From Paenibacillus wynnii (lineage in GTDB: Bacteria; Bacillota; Bacilli; Paenibacillales; Paenibacillaceae), in assembly GCF_030812855.1 (NCBI RefSeq), contig NZ_JAUSTK010000008.1, positions 124,001-188,000 of the forward strand: DNA of 64,000 bases. The letters are read 5' to 3'. Below the pieces are notes generated by a model that did not search any database, was not told the origin of the DNA, and saw only the letters and a program-made list of their open reading frames with translations. This document shows, one piece after another, positions 25,224 to 34,481 of this stretch. Positions within the stretch are counted from its first letter, which is position 1, and each line of letters begins with the position of its first letter. The position numbers and the translations under genes were made by a program.

Positions 25224-25260
25224 AGCTAAAGACAGGGTCTGTTCATACATTTTCCCACAA

Positions 25261-25302
25261 AAAAACAGCAAGCTTCCAGATGATCTGGGAGCTTGCTGTT
25301 TT
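25261..25302. terminator. Bidirectional intrinsic terminator
   Basis: Stem aaacagcaagct(t)ccagat / atctgg(g)agcttgctgttt between convergent yutD and the protease gene, with A run on the left and T run on the right. Confidence 0.85.
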
Positions 25303-25303
25303 A

Positions 25304-26764
25304 TTATTTAATCGACAATTTTAATTGGTTTTGAGAGGCATTATAGCTCCATACCAAGGTAGGAAATTTCTTCTTGAAGGAATCCAGCTGAATATAGGTT
25401 TCATCATTTTGGGAGATAGCCTCTTTGGTCGACATTGCGAATCCAGCGGATTTGCCGGCTCCATTGGTGACAATGACCTTCTTGTTCTTGGCATCCCAGG
25501 AGACGTCACCCTGAACCATAGCTGCAAGTACCCGTGAAGAAGCATAAATCGTATTGCCCTGTTTAATAAGACCAACATTACCGGCAAACGGAGCTCCGTT
25601 AATATTCAGAATATGATTATCTCCAGAGGCTTCCAAGGTTGTCATTCCTGCCAATTGCAAAGCAGTGATTAGCTGTGCTGTTTTACCTTGTACTTCAATA
25701 TCAGGAGTCAGTCCGATATGATTAAAGTCCTCTTTGCTCGGTGTAAGATATTTCTGTGTGGTAAGCTTTAGCGTACTCCCGTTAGAGAGTGTAAAGAGAC
25801 TCTGAATCCGCGCTTTACCGAAGCTTGTTGTACCTACAACCGTTGCGAGTTTATTATCGTGCAGCGCACCCGTCAATGCTTCCGAAGCACTGGCAGAGTA
25901 TTCGTTCATTAGAATGACAACAGGGACGTTAATTTTACTGCCATCCGTAATAACAGTAGGCGATAATACTCCGCTGTTATCCTCCGTATACATCATGACA
26001 CCCTTGTCTATAAACTCAGAGGCGATATTTAACGCGGCATCCATGTAGCCGCCCGGGTTGTCTCTTAAATCCAACACCATAGATTTCATTCCGGATTCAC
26101 GCATTTGTTTCAGGACGGCAGTGAACTCCTCATCTGAAGATGCCGAGAAGCCACTAATAGCGACATAGGCAATTTTGGGTCCGATGATCGTGCCAGTTAC
26201 TGAAGTGCTGGCAATCTCATTTCGAGTTACACTAAAGGATTTCGTAATTCCGTTCCTCTGTACTAACAGTGTCATCTTGGAGCCAGCAACCCCAGTCATC
26301 TCATCACCGTCCAAATCGGCGATCTTGACACCATTTATTTTAAGAATCGTGTCTCCCCGCTTAAGGCCTGCTTTCTCTGCCGGTGAATTGGGAAGAACCT
26401 CCTCAATATAGAGCTCTTTCCCCGTATACTGCAATTTGATTCCGATACCGACATATTCCAAATCAACCTGATGCATGAAAGCTTCGGATTCTTCAGCATC
26501 GAAATACTGGCTGTAGGGGTCCTCTAACGAATATACCATGCCGTCGATCGCTGCTCGAACCAGCGCGGCCTTTTCGACTTCTGTAAGATTGTAATTTTCT
26601 AAATAATCCATTACTTCTTTAATAATATCCATTTCTGTGCTGGCGGGTACAGTGTCTGCTGCAGTGTCTGCTGCAGATGCAATCGGACTAAAAACAATGG
26701 ATAAGGCCAGACAACTGCTAAGAAGGGCTGTCGTTAACTTGGAAAATTTCATATTCGCATACAT
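25304..26764 (-). CDS. CtpA/CtpB-type S41 protease with stalk-like C-terminal domain
   Basis: 486 aa exported protease: signal peptide (1-31), PDZ domain (about 100-180, EVLPNSPAEKAGLKRGDTILKING) and S41 peptidase core. The Ser/Lys dyad, by spacing to B. subtilis CtpB, is S292 in YSASASEAL and K317 in TTSFGKARIQ, with Q321 in place. The last 115 residues resemble the copper amine oxidase N-terminal-like domain common in Paenibacillus exported proteins. The gene follows a second protein with that domain, on the same strand and 23 bp upstream, so they probably form an operon. CtpB-type enzymes act in sporulation signalling; that role is not shown here. Confidence 0.88.
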   Translation of the reverse strand: MYANMKFSKLTTALLSSCLALSIVFSPIASAADTAADTVPASTEMDIIKEVMDYLENYNLTEVEKAALVRAAIDGMVYSLEDPYSQYFDAEESEAFMHQVDLEYVGIGIKLQYTGKELYIEEVLPNSPAEKAGLKRGDTILKINGVKIADLDGDEMTGVAGSKMTLLVQRNGITKSFSVTRNEIASTSVTGTIIGPKIAYVAISGFSASSDEEFTAVLKQMRESGMKSMVLDLRDNPGGYMDAALNIASEFIDKGVMMYTEDNSGVLSPTVITDGSKINVPVVILMNEYSASASEALTGALHDNKLATVVGTTSFGKARIQSLFTLSNGSTLKLTTQKYLTPSKEDFNHIGLTPDIEVQGKTAQLITALQLAGMTTLEASGDNHILNINGAPFAGNVGLIKQGNTIYASSRVLAAMVQGDVSWDAKNKKVIVTNGAGKSAGFAMSTKEAISQNDETYIQLDSFKKKFPTLVWSYNASQNQLKLSIK

Positions 26765-26787
26765 CCTTTTATAATTGAATTTTATGA

Positions 26788-27963
26788 TTATAATAATTCA
26801 TCGAAAACGGTATAAGCTTGATCGATTTTCCAAGTACCGTCACTTGCTTTGGTGAATACATAAATAATCCCTTGCTCATACGTCTCTGTTAAATCTTTTT
26901 CCTTCGTTTTTTGCTCAGCATACAAGGCAGCTTCATTCCCGTTATAGTAGAAAACATTGGAAATGCCTGGCGTATAGTTAACATTATTATTGCTGAAGAA
27001 CTGCTTTAAATCCGAGTTCAACTCAGCATCTGATTCCTCATCATAGGAATTCAAGGTAGCCATTACTCCTGTGATGTTTTCTTCATTTAGAGCTTTGTAA
27101 TAATTGGATAGCGTGTTATTTATCGCCGAAATGTCACCTTGTGGTGCATCAGCAGGCTTCGAGGCTTGAGCAGATGTTAACAGAATGGTTGATTCCTGAA
27201 GCTCCACGTCTGATATTTTCCATTTACCGTTTTTTCGTATCAAAGTGTATATGTACTGATCCTCCTGATCGGGAACGTAAGGACCGTTAATACGGACGGA
27301 GGTCTCTGTGGTTGCAACGATAGCTTCATCTGCTTTGAGATTAACAATGCTTAGTTCGTTAAGGGTGCTCTTGATATCAAATGTCTTAAATGATGATTCC
27401 AGACTGGAAACATAATCATAGAAATAAGATTCTGAATCCGTCAGGGAATTCATTCCCCCCAAATTCTCTTCATTGAAGTATGAAATCATGTTGTTAAATA
27501 AACTCTTGAGTTCAGCTTCATCGGCTGCTATTGATGATGCTGTAGTTATTCGCACACTCTTTCCTGTAGGGTCCCACAGAACCGTTCCGCCTGTTGCTTC
27601 ACCTATAAAACGTAGGGGAACATAGGTAGTGCCGTTGGAGGAAGTAGGGGCGGCGACCAGTTTTTTTATGATTCCGTTGATGCTTGCGCGGTTGCTGCCT
27701 ATTTTCAATTGAATGTTGAGATCTGAACCTGTGCCTGTAACCGTTCCAGTCTTGGCATCCCAAAGGACCTTAAGACCCAGCTTCTCAAAGACAGCCCTGA
27801 AGGGTACAAGAACCGAACCGTTCTGTAAATAGGGAGCTCCTGCATTAAACGAAACCTTACTATCGTTGATAAACACTTCAATCGGTTTTGATGCGGCAAA
27901 GACTGGAACGGCAAGCACAAAGGCTAGTATTAGCATCGTCAATAGGGATAATAGTTTTTTCAT
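26788..27963 (-). CDS. Exported copper amine oxidase N-terminal domain protein
   Basis: 391 aa with a signal peptide (cleavage near VFAAS). It is followed by one stalk-type copper amine oxidase N-terminal-like domain (about 25-140: VSFNAGAPYLQNGSVLVPFRAVFEKLG and TTYVPLRFIGEATGG). Two NTF2-like repeats follow (about 150-265 and 280-391). The ATG at 27963 follows ttagaggag and is preferred to the longer frame from 28008. These domains are wall- or matrix-associated in Paenibacillus and are not oxidases. Probably co-transcribed with the S41 protease downstream. Confidence 0.83.
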   Translation of the reverse strand: MKKLLSLLTMLILAFVLAVPVFAASKPIEVFINDSKVSFNAGAPYLQNGSVLVPFRAVFEKLGLKVLWDAKTGTVTGTGSDLNIQLKIGSNRASINGIIKKLVAAPTSSNGTTYVPLRFIGEATGGTVLWDPTGKSVRITTASSIAADEAELKSLFNNMISYFNEENLGGMNSLTDSESYFYDYVSSLESSFKTFDIKSTLNELSIVNLKADEAIVATTETSVRINGPYVPDQEDQYIYTLIRKNGKWKISDVELQESTILLTSAQASKPADAPQGDISAINNTLSNYYKALNEENITGVMATLNSYDEESDAELNSDLKQFFSNNNVNYTPGISNVFYYNGNEAALYAEQKTKEKDLTETYEQGIIYVFTKASDGTWKIDQAYTVFDELL

Positions 27964-28108
27964 AATATTCGCTCCTCTAATATACAACTCTATGTAAAAT
28001 AGGATCATTATACCATTTCTTCAAACTCTACGTCTATCAATTAGTGGTTGTTGATTGGCAGAATAAACAAGCCGGAAATAAATCATTTCCGACCCTTCAC
28101 AAGCAAAG

Positions 28109-28912
28109 TTAGACTAGAAAAGCTTCGCGAACCCGATTCCAAAATGGGAATGGGCGATAGCGGGCAAAGCTGATTTTTTGCTCCGAGACTTGGCAACGCA
28201 CAGAAATAAGGTCATCCACAGGAATGTTGTTGTGGTCAATGGTCAGCAGCAAACGCTGGTCTTTCCGCGAAAAAATATCACAATGATGATGCTTCGGCAA
28301 CAGCAGAGGAGAACCCATCGTCCGAAACACGCGATTATTGATGGAAGCAATCTCAGAAATCTGCAAGGCCTCAATCGAAGGATGCACCATAGCGCCACCC
28401 AAGCTTTTGTTATAAGCCGTACTTCCGGAAGGTGTGGATACACAAAGACCGTCACCCCGGAACATTTCGAACGTCTCGTCATTGATATCGATCTGTATGA
28501 CTATTGTGCCGTCAACACCTTTAAGGGTAAATTCATTCAGCGCAATATGAGAGGTTGTACCGGATTTTTTGTGAATTTCTAGCTCCAGCAGCGGATATTT
28601 TACAATTCGTGGTTTATGAGGCTTAGGATCACCCGTACCGCACATATAATCGATTAAAGTTGAAAGTTCCTGTGCTTTCCAATCGGCGTAAAATCCGAGA
28701 TGACCCGTATGAACACCTACGAAAGCCAGACTGGAGATCCGATCGATAAAAGTATGGAAAGCGTGCAGCATAGTGCCGTCACCGCCAATAGATATAACAA
28801 TCTCGGGAGACTCGGCATCCAATTGCAGATTTCGCTCCGCTGCAAGTTTATGAAATTGCTCGGCCAAATCCATAGATAGTTGGTCACCGCGGTCCAGAAC
28901 ATAGTATCTCAA
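28109..28912 (-). CDS. nadK: NAD kinase
   Basis: 267 aa ATP-NAD kinase making NADP from NAD. The hallmark GGDGT is present (IVISIGGDGTMLHAFH), as are NEFTLKG and the nucleotide-binding loop GDGLCVSTPSGSTAYNKSLGGAMVHP. Length equals that of Bacillus NadK. The start is TTG at 28912 with aaaggagcc eight bases upstream. Confidence 0.93.
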   Translation of the reverse strand: MRYYVLDRGDQLSMDLAEQFHKLAAERNLQLDAESPEIVISIGGDGTMLHAFHTFIDRISSLAFVGVHTGHLGFYADWKAQELSTLIDYMCGTGDPKPHKPRIVKYPLLELEIHKKSGTTSHIALNEFTLKGVDGTIVIQIDINDETFEMFRGDGLCVSTPSGSTAYNKSLGGAMVHPSIEALQISEIASINNRVFRTMGSPLLLPKHHHCDIFSRKDQRLLLTIDHNNIPVDDLISVRCQVSEQKISFARYRPFPFWNRVREAFLV

Positions 28913-29028
28913 GATGAATAGGCTCCTTTGTTTAATTCTGTTTTATACCGATCATAATCAATCTTGACCCGGAACACAACGTTTCAAGGTCTAAAGGACT
29001 AAAGCGGCAATGGGAATTCGCGATAACC

Positions 29029-30297
29029 TCATCTATTCCGCCGGAGCATCGTAAAGATACGGGTTGAGAATAACATCAACAGTGACAGCATAAAGGTTGC
29101 TGCAAGAAGCAGGCCCATGAGTCCAAGAGCGGCAACAATCCCTGAGGGTGTGGGGGGAAATGTGGCAGATACGGGCAGCGAAGCCCCTGCAGAGGAGAGT
29201 CCTGTACCTCTAATAGGCTTCCAAAGCAGTAAAACAAATGCGGCTGCCAAAACCGAGTGAAGGGCACGGGCGACCATAAAAGGCAGATATCGCAGCCCTG
29301 TTCCGTTCAGAATACTGGCAACTTGAGCATGTACGGATAATCCCCCCCAGGAAAGAATAAAAGCCGCAGCTGCCACCTTAAAATACAACGGGAGTGAGAC
29401 ACCGGCAGCTCCAGCGGATCGTGCACCCAGCGTAACTTCAAAGAGACCATTTACTAAAGCCTTGGACAGATCAGGCGGACAGCCGATTAAGGTTAATAAA
29501 TGGCCGGTTAGTGTGAATAACGAAGCCATGATACCGGCCCTGCCCAATAGTTCCATTAGTACATTGAAGAATACAACTAGCCCTCCTACGACAATAATAA
29601 GCTGTAAAGAAGATTGCACAGCACCCCTGAGCAGTTCTCCAAGACTCCTGCCGTCTTTACGTCTGGCTTCAGCCATAGATGAGAATGCCGTCCGAATTCG
29701 GTAAGTAAGACCTTGTGCAGCCGTAGGTGGAGGAGTTTTAGACAATGTTTTGTTTGCAGAGTCTTCTTTTCTTCCGTGAAATGACATTAGAAGTCCAATC
29801 ACTATGCCGCTTCCGTAATGGGAGAGAGCTAAGATTAGGCCTAGGGATGCATCGTGGAAAAAACCGACAGAAACCGCACCCAGCAGAAATATAGGATCGG
29901 AAGAGGTGGTGAAAGCCACCAGCCGCTCACCTTCAATCCGGCTGACCAGATTTTGCTCACGAAGCTTTGCGGTTAACCTGGCTCCTACCGGATATCCGGA
30001 CACATAACCCATAGCCGCGACGAAGCCTCCGCTACCGGGAATTCGGAATAACGGGCGCATGAACGGATCGAGAAACGCACCGAAGAGATGAACGATACCT
30101 AAGCCAAGCATCATCTCGGAGATTACAAAGAAAGGGAACAGCGAGGGGAAAAGCACGTCCCACCATACAGCAATTCCGCGCACAGCAGCTGCCAGTGAGG
30201 CCTCAGGATAGATCAGCATCAGTAAAAGGCAAACTGCCAGTCCCAAAGTTAGTAAAGAGGGACCGTATAACCGCTTCTCGGTATGTACAAGCTTCAT
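29029..30297 (-). CDS. ylbJ: Sporulation integral membrane protein YlbJ
   Basis: 422 aa polytopic membrane protein with Gate domains. Recognised from WWDVLFPSLFPFFVISEMMLGLG, GYVSGYPVGARLTAKL and FTTSSDPIFLLGAVSVGFF. YlbJ is a sporulation protein of Bacillus reported to be needed for spore cortex formation. A central cytoplasmic loop (about 180-215) is hydrophilic. The ATG is preceded by gaggaag. Followed on the same strand, after about 115 bp, by nadK. Confidence 0.88.
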   Translation of the reverse strand: MKLVHTEKRLYGPSLLTLGLAVCLLLMLIYPEASLAAAVRGIAVWWDVLFPSLFPFFVISEMMLGLGIVHLFGAFLDPFMRPLFRIPGSGGFVAAMGYVSGYPVGARLTAKLREQNLVSRIEGERLVAFTTSSDPIFLLGAVSVGFFHDASLGLILALSHYGSGIVIGLLMSFHGRKEDSANKTLSKTPPPTAAQGLTYRIRTAFSSMAEARRKDGRSLGELLRGAVQSSLQLIIVVGGLVVFFNVLMELLGRAGIMASLFTLTGHLLTLIGCPPDLSKALVNGLFEVTLGARSAGAAGVSLPLYFKVAAAAFILSWGGLSVHAQVASILNGTGLRYLPFMVARALHSVLAAAFVLLLWKPIRGTGLSSAGASLPVSATFPPTPSGIVAALGLMGLLLAATFMLSLLMLFSTRIFTMLRRNR

Positions 30298-30493
30298 AAA
30301 TTCACTTCCTCAACACGCAGGAATAATCTTCCGCGATCTATGATTAGATTTATGCAAAAGAGTGGACAAACAGCACAAAAAAAATAAGAAAGCGGTTACA
30401 AAATGAGGTGCTTTTCATTTCAGATTGTGATAAAATAAGTTTAATTAAATGCACACCTTTTTTACATCGATAAATAAGGATGGAGTGATGGTG

Positions 30494-30589
30494 ATGAGCG
30501 TAGTAGCCGGAGTTCTTGTTTGTGCTTTTGTATATGTAATCCGTGCCTCCCTTGTCCCACCTGGCGATGAGGATTTTCGTACCTACTAA
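30494..30589 (+). CDS. 31-aa membrane micropeptide
   Basis: Begins MSVVAGVLVCAFVYVIRASL and ends PPGDEDFRTY: one membrane span and an acidic tail. A strong ribosome site (aaggatggag) precedes ATG at 30488 and 30494, and an intrinsic terminator follows ten bases after the stop, so it looks like a dedicated transcription unit. Not recognised as a known family. The alternative is a leader or regulatory RNA with a fortuitous frame. Confidence 0.55.
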   Translation: MSVVAGVLVCAFVYVIRASLVPPGDEDFRTY

Positions 30590-30598
30590 TAGCTGCCG

Positions 30599-30630
30599 AA
30601 GACGCTAAACAAATGTTTAGCGTCTTTTTT
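30599..30630 (+). terminator. Intrinsic terminator of the micropeptide unit
   Basis: Stem aagacgctaaaca/tgtttagcgtctt with a short loop followed by T6. Confidence 0.88.
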
Positions 30631-30713
30631 GTGATGAGAGGGATATTGCATTAAGTTTTTTGTTATAATTAACTGATCGCAATACTTAATATGGAAGAAA
30701 GCTGGGTAATCTA

Positions 30714-31103
30714 ATGAATCCAAATGAGAGCATATATGAAAATCTGGGGGGAGCTGAAGGGCTGCATCGCCTAGTTGAAGTCTTTTATGAAAAAGTACAG
30801 CTTCACCCGAAGCTCAGTCCGTTATTTCCAGCGGATATAACTCCTGTTTTGGAGAAACAGTACCAGTTTCTGAGCCAATTCTTTGGTGGTCCTACGCTAT
30901 ATTCTGATCTTCATGGACATCCAATGATGAGAGCAAGGCATATGCATATCCCGATAACGCCGGAGCGTGCGGAGGAGTGGCTGGATTGTATGAAAAAAGC
31001 ACTTGAGGAAACTGCTGTAGAGGAGCCATTGCGTTCATTCGTTTTGAGCCGACTGGCAGGGCCAGCGCATCATTTTGTCAATACGCCCGAGGAACAAGAG
31101 TAA
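30714..31103 (+). CDS. Group II truncated haemoglobin
   Basis: 129 aa globin of the YjbI/trHbO type. The N-terminal YENLGGAEGLHRLVEVFYEKV, LSQFFGGP and the proximal-His segment MRARHMHIPIT are characteristic, and the Trp of AEEWLDCM occupies the distal G8 position. Such proteins bind oxygen or NO and protect against nitrosative stress. Start ATG with aagctggg upstream. It precedes a DUF2225 gene by 29 bp, possibly in one operon. Confidence 0.9.
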   Translation: MNPNESIYENLGGAEGLHRLVEVFYEKVQLHPKLSPLFPADITPVLEKQYQFLSQFFGGPTLYSDLHGHPMMRARHMHIPITPERAEEWLDCMKKALEETAVEEPLRSFVLSRLAGPAHHFVNTPEEQE

Positions 31104-31132
31104 AGGCTGTAGTGTGAAAGGAATGAGGGCAT

Positions 31133-31846
31133 TTGACAGATTTAATACCGTTGTACTCCATTAAGGTAAAGTGCTGTAATTGTGAACATGAATTCCAAAC
31201 GTCGAGAGTGCGCCCTAGTCTCAAAAAGGCAATACGCCGAGATGCGGATTTCTGCTCCTACTACAAGGAAGAAAACCCTGATTATTACGTTGTTCGGGTC
31301 TGCCCGAAATGCGGTTTTGCTTCTACGGAGAATTCAGCGGACAAGCTGTCAGAGATACAGCGAGCATCGTTTAAAAAAAGCATTGGAAACCGTTGGATAG
31401 TAAAGCATTTTGATGGCCACCGCTCCTGGGAAACGGCTTTGGAGACCTACAAGCTAGCCTTGCTCTGCGCACAGAGCATTAATGATAAGGATCGGATTCT
31501 TGCGAGTTTACTGCATCATATCGCCTGGCTGTACCGTTATAACGGGGAGAACGAGCAGGAACTGCGATTCTTGCGGTTTTCACTTGATGCGTATATTAAT
31601 GTTTATGAGCGGGATGGAGTTGGCGGCAATGATGCTCGCCTGCTATATCTTATTGGGGAGTTGAACCGACGTATTGGTAAGTTCTCTGAGGCTGTGATGT
31701 GGTTCTCTCGCCTAATCAATGATCAGAGAATTATGGATGCAGCGATGATCAGGGCGGCACGTGAGCAGTGGGGTGTGTTGCGCGAGCAAATGAGGGATGC
31801 AAAGATGGATCCTGATGAATTACTGTCCGGAACAGAGGGAACCTGA
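31133..31846 (+). CDS. DUF2225 zinc-ribbon/TPR-like protein
   Basis: 237 aa. The N-terminal KVKCCNCEHEFQTSRVRPS and VRVCPKCGFASTENSADKLS make a four-Cys zinc ribbon. The remainder is helical with TPR-like spacing (ALETYKLALLCAQ, LASLLHHIAWLYR, LIGELNRRIGKFSEAVMWFSRLI). This matches the DUF2225 family of Firmicutes, of unknown function. Start TTG at 31133 after gaaaggaatgagg. The stop codon lies inside the terminator stem. Confidence 0.82.
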   Translation: MTDLIPLYSIKVKCCNCEHEFQTSRVRPSLKKAIRRDADFCSYYKEENPDYYVVRVCPKCGFASTENSADKLSEIQRASFKKSIGNRWIVKHFDGHRSWETALETYKLALLCAQSINDKDRILASLLHHIAWLYRYNGENEQELRFLRFSLDAYINVYERDGVGGNDARLLYLIGELNRRIGKFSEAVMWFSRLINDQRIMDAAMIRAAREQWGVLREQMRDAKMDPDELLSGTEGT

Positions 31847-31867
31847 GCAGCCTCAGGTTCCCCTGTT
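31831..31867 (+). terminator. Intrinsic terminator overlapping the DUF2225 stop codon
   Basis: Stem aacagagggaacctgag/ctcaggttcccctgttt; the left arm includes the last codons of the gene. Confidence 0.8.
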
Positions 31868-31899
31868 TCGTTGGATTACACAGACGAAATAGATGTTAT

Positions 31900-32130
31900 T
31901 TACCTAACGGATTTGTCAAACAACAGGTAATCTCCGTCGTTGTCTATAACGGTTGGGCTTGCATGACAGCAGGGGAAGACCAGCAGTTTCTTCTTGCCTT
32001 CTCGGACGGTCTGTAATTCTTTCGGCTTCATAGGTAAAAGCACGTTTTCCGTGTTGCAGAACGGACAGTACTGTACATATATATCGCCCAGTATAATATC
32101 ATAAGGCCAAGTATGGCTGAATGGAATCAT
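31900..32130 (-). CDS. Small Cys-rich hypothetical protein (76 aa)
   Basis: Not recognised as a named family. 76 aa with CPFCN and PCCHASP, a likely four-ligand metal site (Cys/Cys/Cys-Cys-His). The ATG overlaps the stop of the YycC-like gene (ATGA) and has aaggatg upstream, so the two are co-translated. A small zinc-binding protein is the best description. Confidence 0.72.
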   Translation of the reverse strand: MIPFSHTWPYDIILGDIYVQYCPFCNTENVLLPMKPKELQTVREGKKKLLVFPCCHASPTVIDNDGDYLLFDKSVR

Positions 32131-32336
32131 GTCTCATCCTTCCGTGCGGAGGGGTCATCTGTCTTCGATTCAGAGGTAAGATCTTCTCCTGTGGCAGGAT
32201 TTTCCACTTTTCTCGAGAGTTCAGCTATTTTTTGTAGTAAAATATGTTGTGGCATATGCATTAAATGTTCCAGTGGGACACCCAGTTGCTTGGATAACGC
32301 TATAGCCGTTTCCGGCGAAATTTGTAATGGCCGCAT
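32127..32336 (-). CDS. YycC-like small protein
   Basis: 69 aa. The N-terminus MRPLQISPETAIALSKQLGV followed by PLEHLMHMPQHILLQKIAEL closely matches the YycC family of Bacillales, of unknown function. The C-terminal 25 residues are charged and probably disordered. The ATG at 32336 sits 7 nt after aggagg, so the longer frame from 32354 is rejected. It is followed by an overlapping gene for a Cys-rich protein. Confidence 0.8.
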   Translation of the reverse strand: MRPLQISPETAIALSKQLGVPLEHLMHMPQHILLQKIAELSRKVENPATGEDLTSESKTDDPSARKDET

Positions 32337-32443
32337 GTTAAGTCCTCCTGTCATCTGATGGTTACTTATTCGTTATCCACTTTACCATGGGTTTATGTCA
32401 ATTACAAAGCAAACCAATAAGACAAAAGGAATGGTGATTATAC

Positions 32444-34231
32444 ATGAAACACCCTTTATCGCTAACATGGGAGCTTGATTCTCTTTTTGAAGGCGGCTCG
32501 GCTTCCCCTGAATTCGAACTTTTTCTGAATGAGTTAGTGAGAGATATCGAAAAGCTGCATAAAGAAGTACTGGTGGCAGAGGTCCCTACGGATGAAGAAA
32601 CTACCAAACCTTTAGATGAGATCATTGAGTTGCTGCAAAGCTGTTCAGGTCGTATTGTCCTTGCGGCTGAGTTCGCTATTTGTTTAGGTGCTCAGAACCA
32701 GCAGGACAAAGGGGCGGTGAGACTGTCAGGCAAAGTGGCGGGACTTAGTGCCAGGTTACAGGGTATTCGATCGGAATTTGACAACGTGCTGCGTCAGACA
32801 ACGGATGAAGTATGGGCGCTATGGATGGCCCGTCCAGAAATCGCACCCCTTTCATTCGTGCTCACCGAAAGCCGTGATCTGGCCCGTGAGAAGATGAGCC
32901 CCGAGCTGGAGAGTATGGCACTGGAGCTTGCAGTAGATGGATATCATGGCTGGAGCGAGCATTACGAGACGATAGTGGGTTCAATTGCGATTCCTTTTGA
33001 GGACAAAGTTCTATCAGCAGGTCAGGCTTTTAATAAACTGGATGATCCTGACCCGAAGGTGCGGGAAGTTATGTTCCGTAAATGGGAAGAGGCATGGGGT
33101 GGAGTAGCAGATTTCTGTGCAGATGCCTTGAATCACTTGGGTGGTTTCCGATTGAAGCTATATAAAGGCCGAGGCTGGGAAGATGTTCTGAAAGATCCGC
33201 TAAGTATCAACCGTATGTCCCATGAAACGCTGAATGTGATGTGGGAAGTAATAGGCAACAGTAAACCCGTACTGGTATCATATCTAGAGCGCAAGGCGAA
33301 GCTGCTTGGTATGGAGTCTCTTGGCTGGGCTGATGTTGAGGCTCCGATTGGCAAATCATCTGGGAAAATCCCTTACGATCAAGCGGCTGCTGATATTGTT
33401 ACCCAATTCCGCAAATTCAGTCCGAAGATGGCTGACTTCGCAGAACATGCTTTTAATAGCAACTGGATTGAAGTAGAGGATCGCCCCGGCAAACGTCCTG
33501 GTGGCTTCTGTGTTTCTTTCCCTGAACGTAAGGAATCCCGAATTTTTATGACCTATAGCGGCACTCCATCAAGTGTGTCTACGCTGGCTCATGAGTTGGG
33601 GCATGCGTATCACTCTTATCTGTTGGATGATCAACCGGTCTTTAACCAAAATTATGCCATGAACGTAGCGGAGACTGCTTCAACCTTTGCAGAAGTCATT
33701 GTAGCCGATGCACAAGTTAAGGCCGCAAGCAGTGCAGAAGAGAAGCTGGCCCTATTGGAAGCCAAGATTCAGAACAGTGTAGCTTTTTTCATGAACATTC
33801 ATGCCCGGTTCCTGTTCGAAACCCGCTTTTACGAAAAGCGTAAGGAAGGTTTGGTCCATGCGGAAGAGCTGTCCGCTTTAATGGAGGAGGCTCAGAAGGA
33901 AGCTTACTGCGGTGTTCTTTCCGAGTATCATCCTCACTTCTGGGCTTCCAAGCTGCATTTCTACGCAACGGAGGTTCCTTTCTATAATTTCCCTTATACT
34001 GTCGGATATATGTTCAGCACAGGTCTATACCGCCTTGCTTTGCAAGAGGGAGCAACCTTTGCGGACAAATATGATGATCTTCTTCGGGATACGGGTGTTA
34101 TGACACTTGAGGCCTTGGTTGCTAAACATTTGGGAGCTGATCTAACACAACCTGATTTCTGGCAGGGTGCGGCTGATTTGATATCGGCGGATATTGCTGA
34201 ATTCTTAGAAATGACCAAGGAATTAGCTTAA
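32444..34231 (+). CDS. pepF: M3 family oligoendopeptidase F
   Basis: 595 aa zinc metallopeptidase of the M3B family, acting on short peptides in the cytoplasm. The zinc motif HELGHAYH has H383, E384 and H387; the third ligand Glu is in NVAETASTFAE. Length matches family members. Start ATG with a weak aatggtgat upstream. Monocistronic: it is followed by a terminator and faces away from the YycC pair. Confidence 0.92.
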   Translation: MKHPLSLTWELDSLFEGGSASPEFELFLNELVRDIEKLHKEVLVAEVPTDEETTKPLDEIIELLQSCSGRIVLAAEFAICLGAQNQQDKGAVRLSGKVAGLSARLQGIRSEFDNVLRQTTDEVWALWMARPEIAPLSFVLTESRDLAREKMSPELESMALELAVDGYHGWSEHYETIVGSIAIPFEDKVLSAGQAFNKLDDPDPKVREVMFRKWEEAWGGVADFCADALNHLGGFRLKLYKGRGWEDVLKDPLSINRMSHETLNVMWEVIGNSKPVLVSYLERKAKLLGMESLGWADVEAPIGKSSGKIPYDQAAADIVTQFRKFSPKMADFAEHAFNSNWIEVEDRPGKRPGGFCVSFPERKESRIFMTYSGTPSSVSTLAHELGHAYHSYLLDDQPVFNQNYAMNVAETASTFAEVIVADAQVKAASSAEEKLALLEAKIQNSVAFFMNIHARFLFETRFYEKRKEGLVHAEELSALMEEAQKEAYCGVLSEYHPHFWASKLHFYATEVPFYNFPYTVGYMFSTGLYRLALQEGATFADKYDDLLRDTGVMTLEALVAKHLGADLTQPDFWQGAADLISADIAEFLEMTKELA

Positions 34232-34271
34232 GTAATATAATGGATTTAATCAAATTAGAGTGTTAACGCGA

Positions 34272-34299
34272 AAGTTCCCCTGAAATGGGGGGCTTTTTT
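34272..34299 (+). terminator. Intrinsic terminator of pepF
   Basis: Short stem agttcccc/ggggggct (with G-U) and T6. Confidence 0.7.
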
Positions 34300-34481
34300 A
34301 TATCCAAATTGTCGAAAATGCTCATTTTTCAGAAGAGTATATAACAAATAATAGTGAATAATACGCACTTATAGGAATATTTACCCAATTTTGTTGAATA
34401 ATGTTGAATGGCATATGTAAGTATCCTATAATGAGCCATAAGTCTTATGTATCTAAGATTAGTATACTAAGGGGGAAATAT

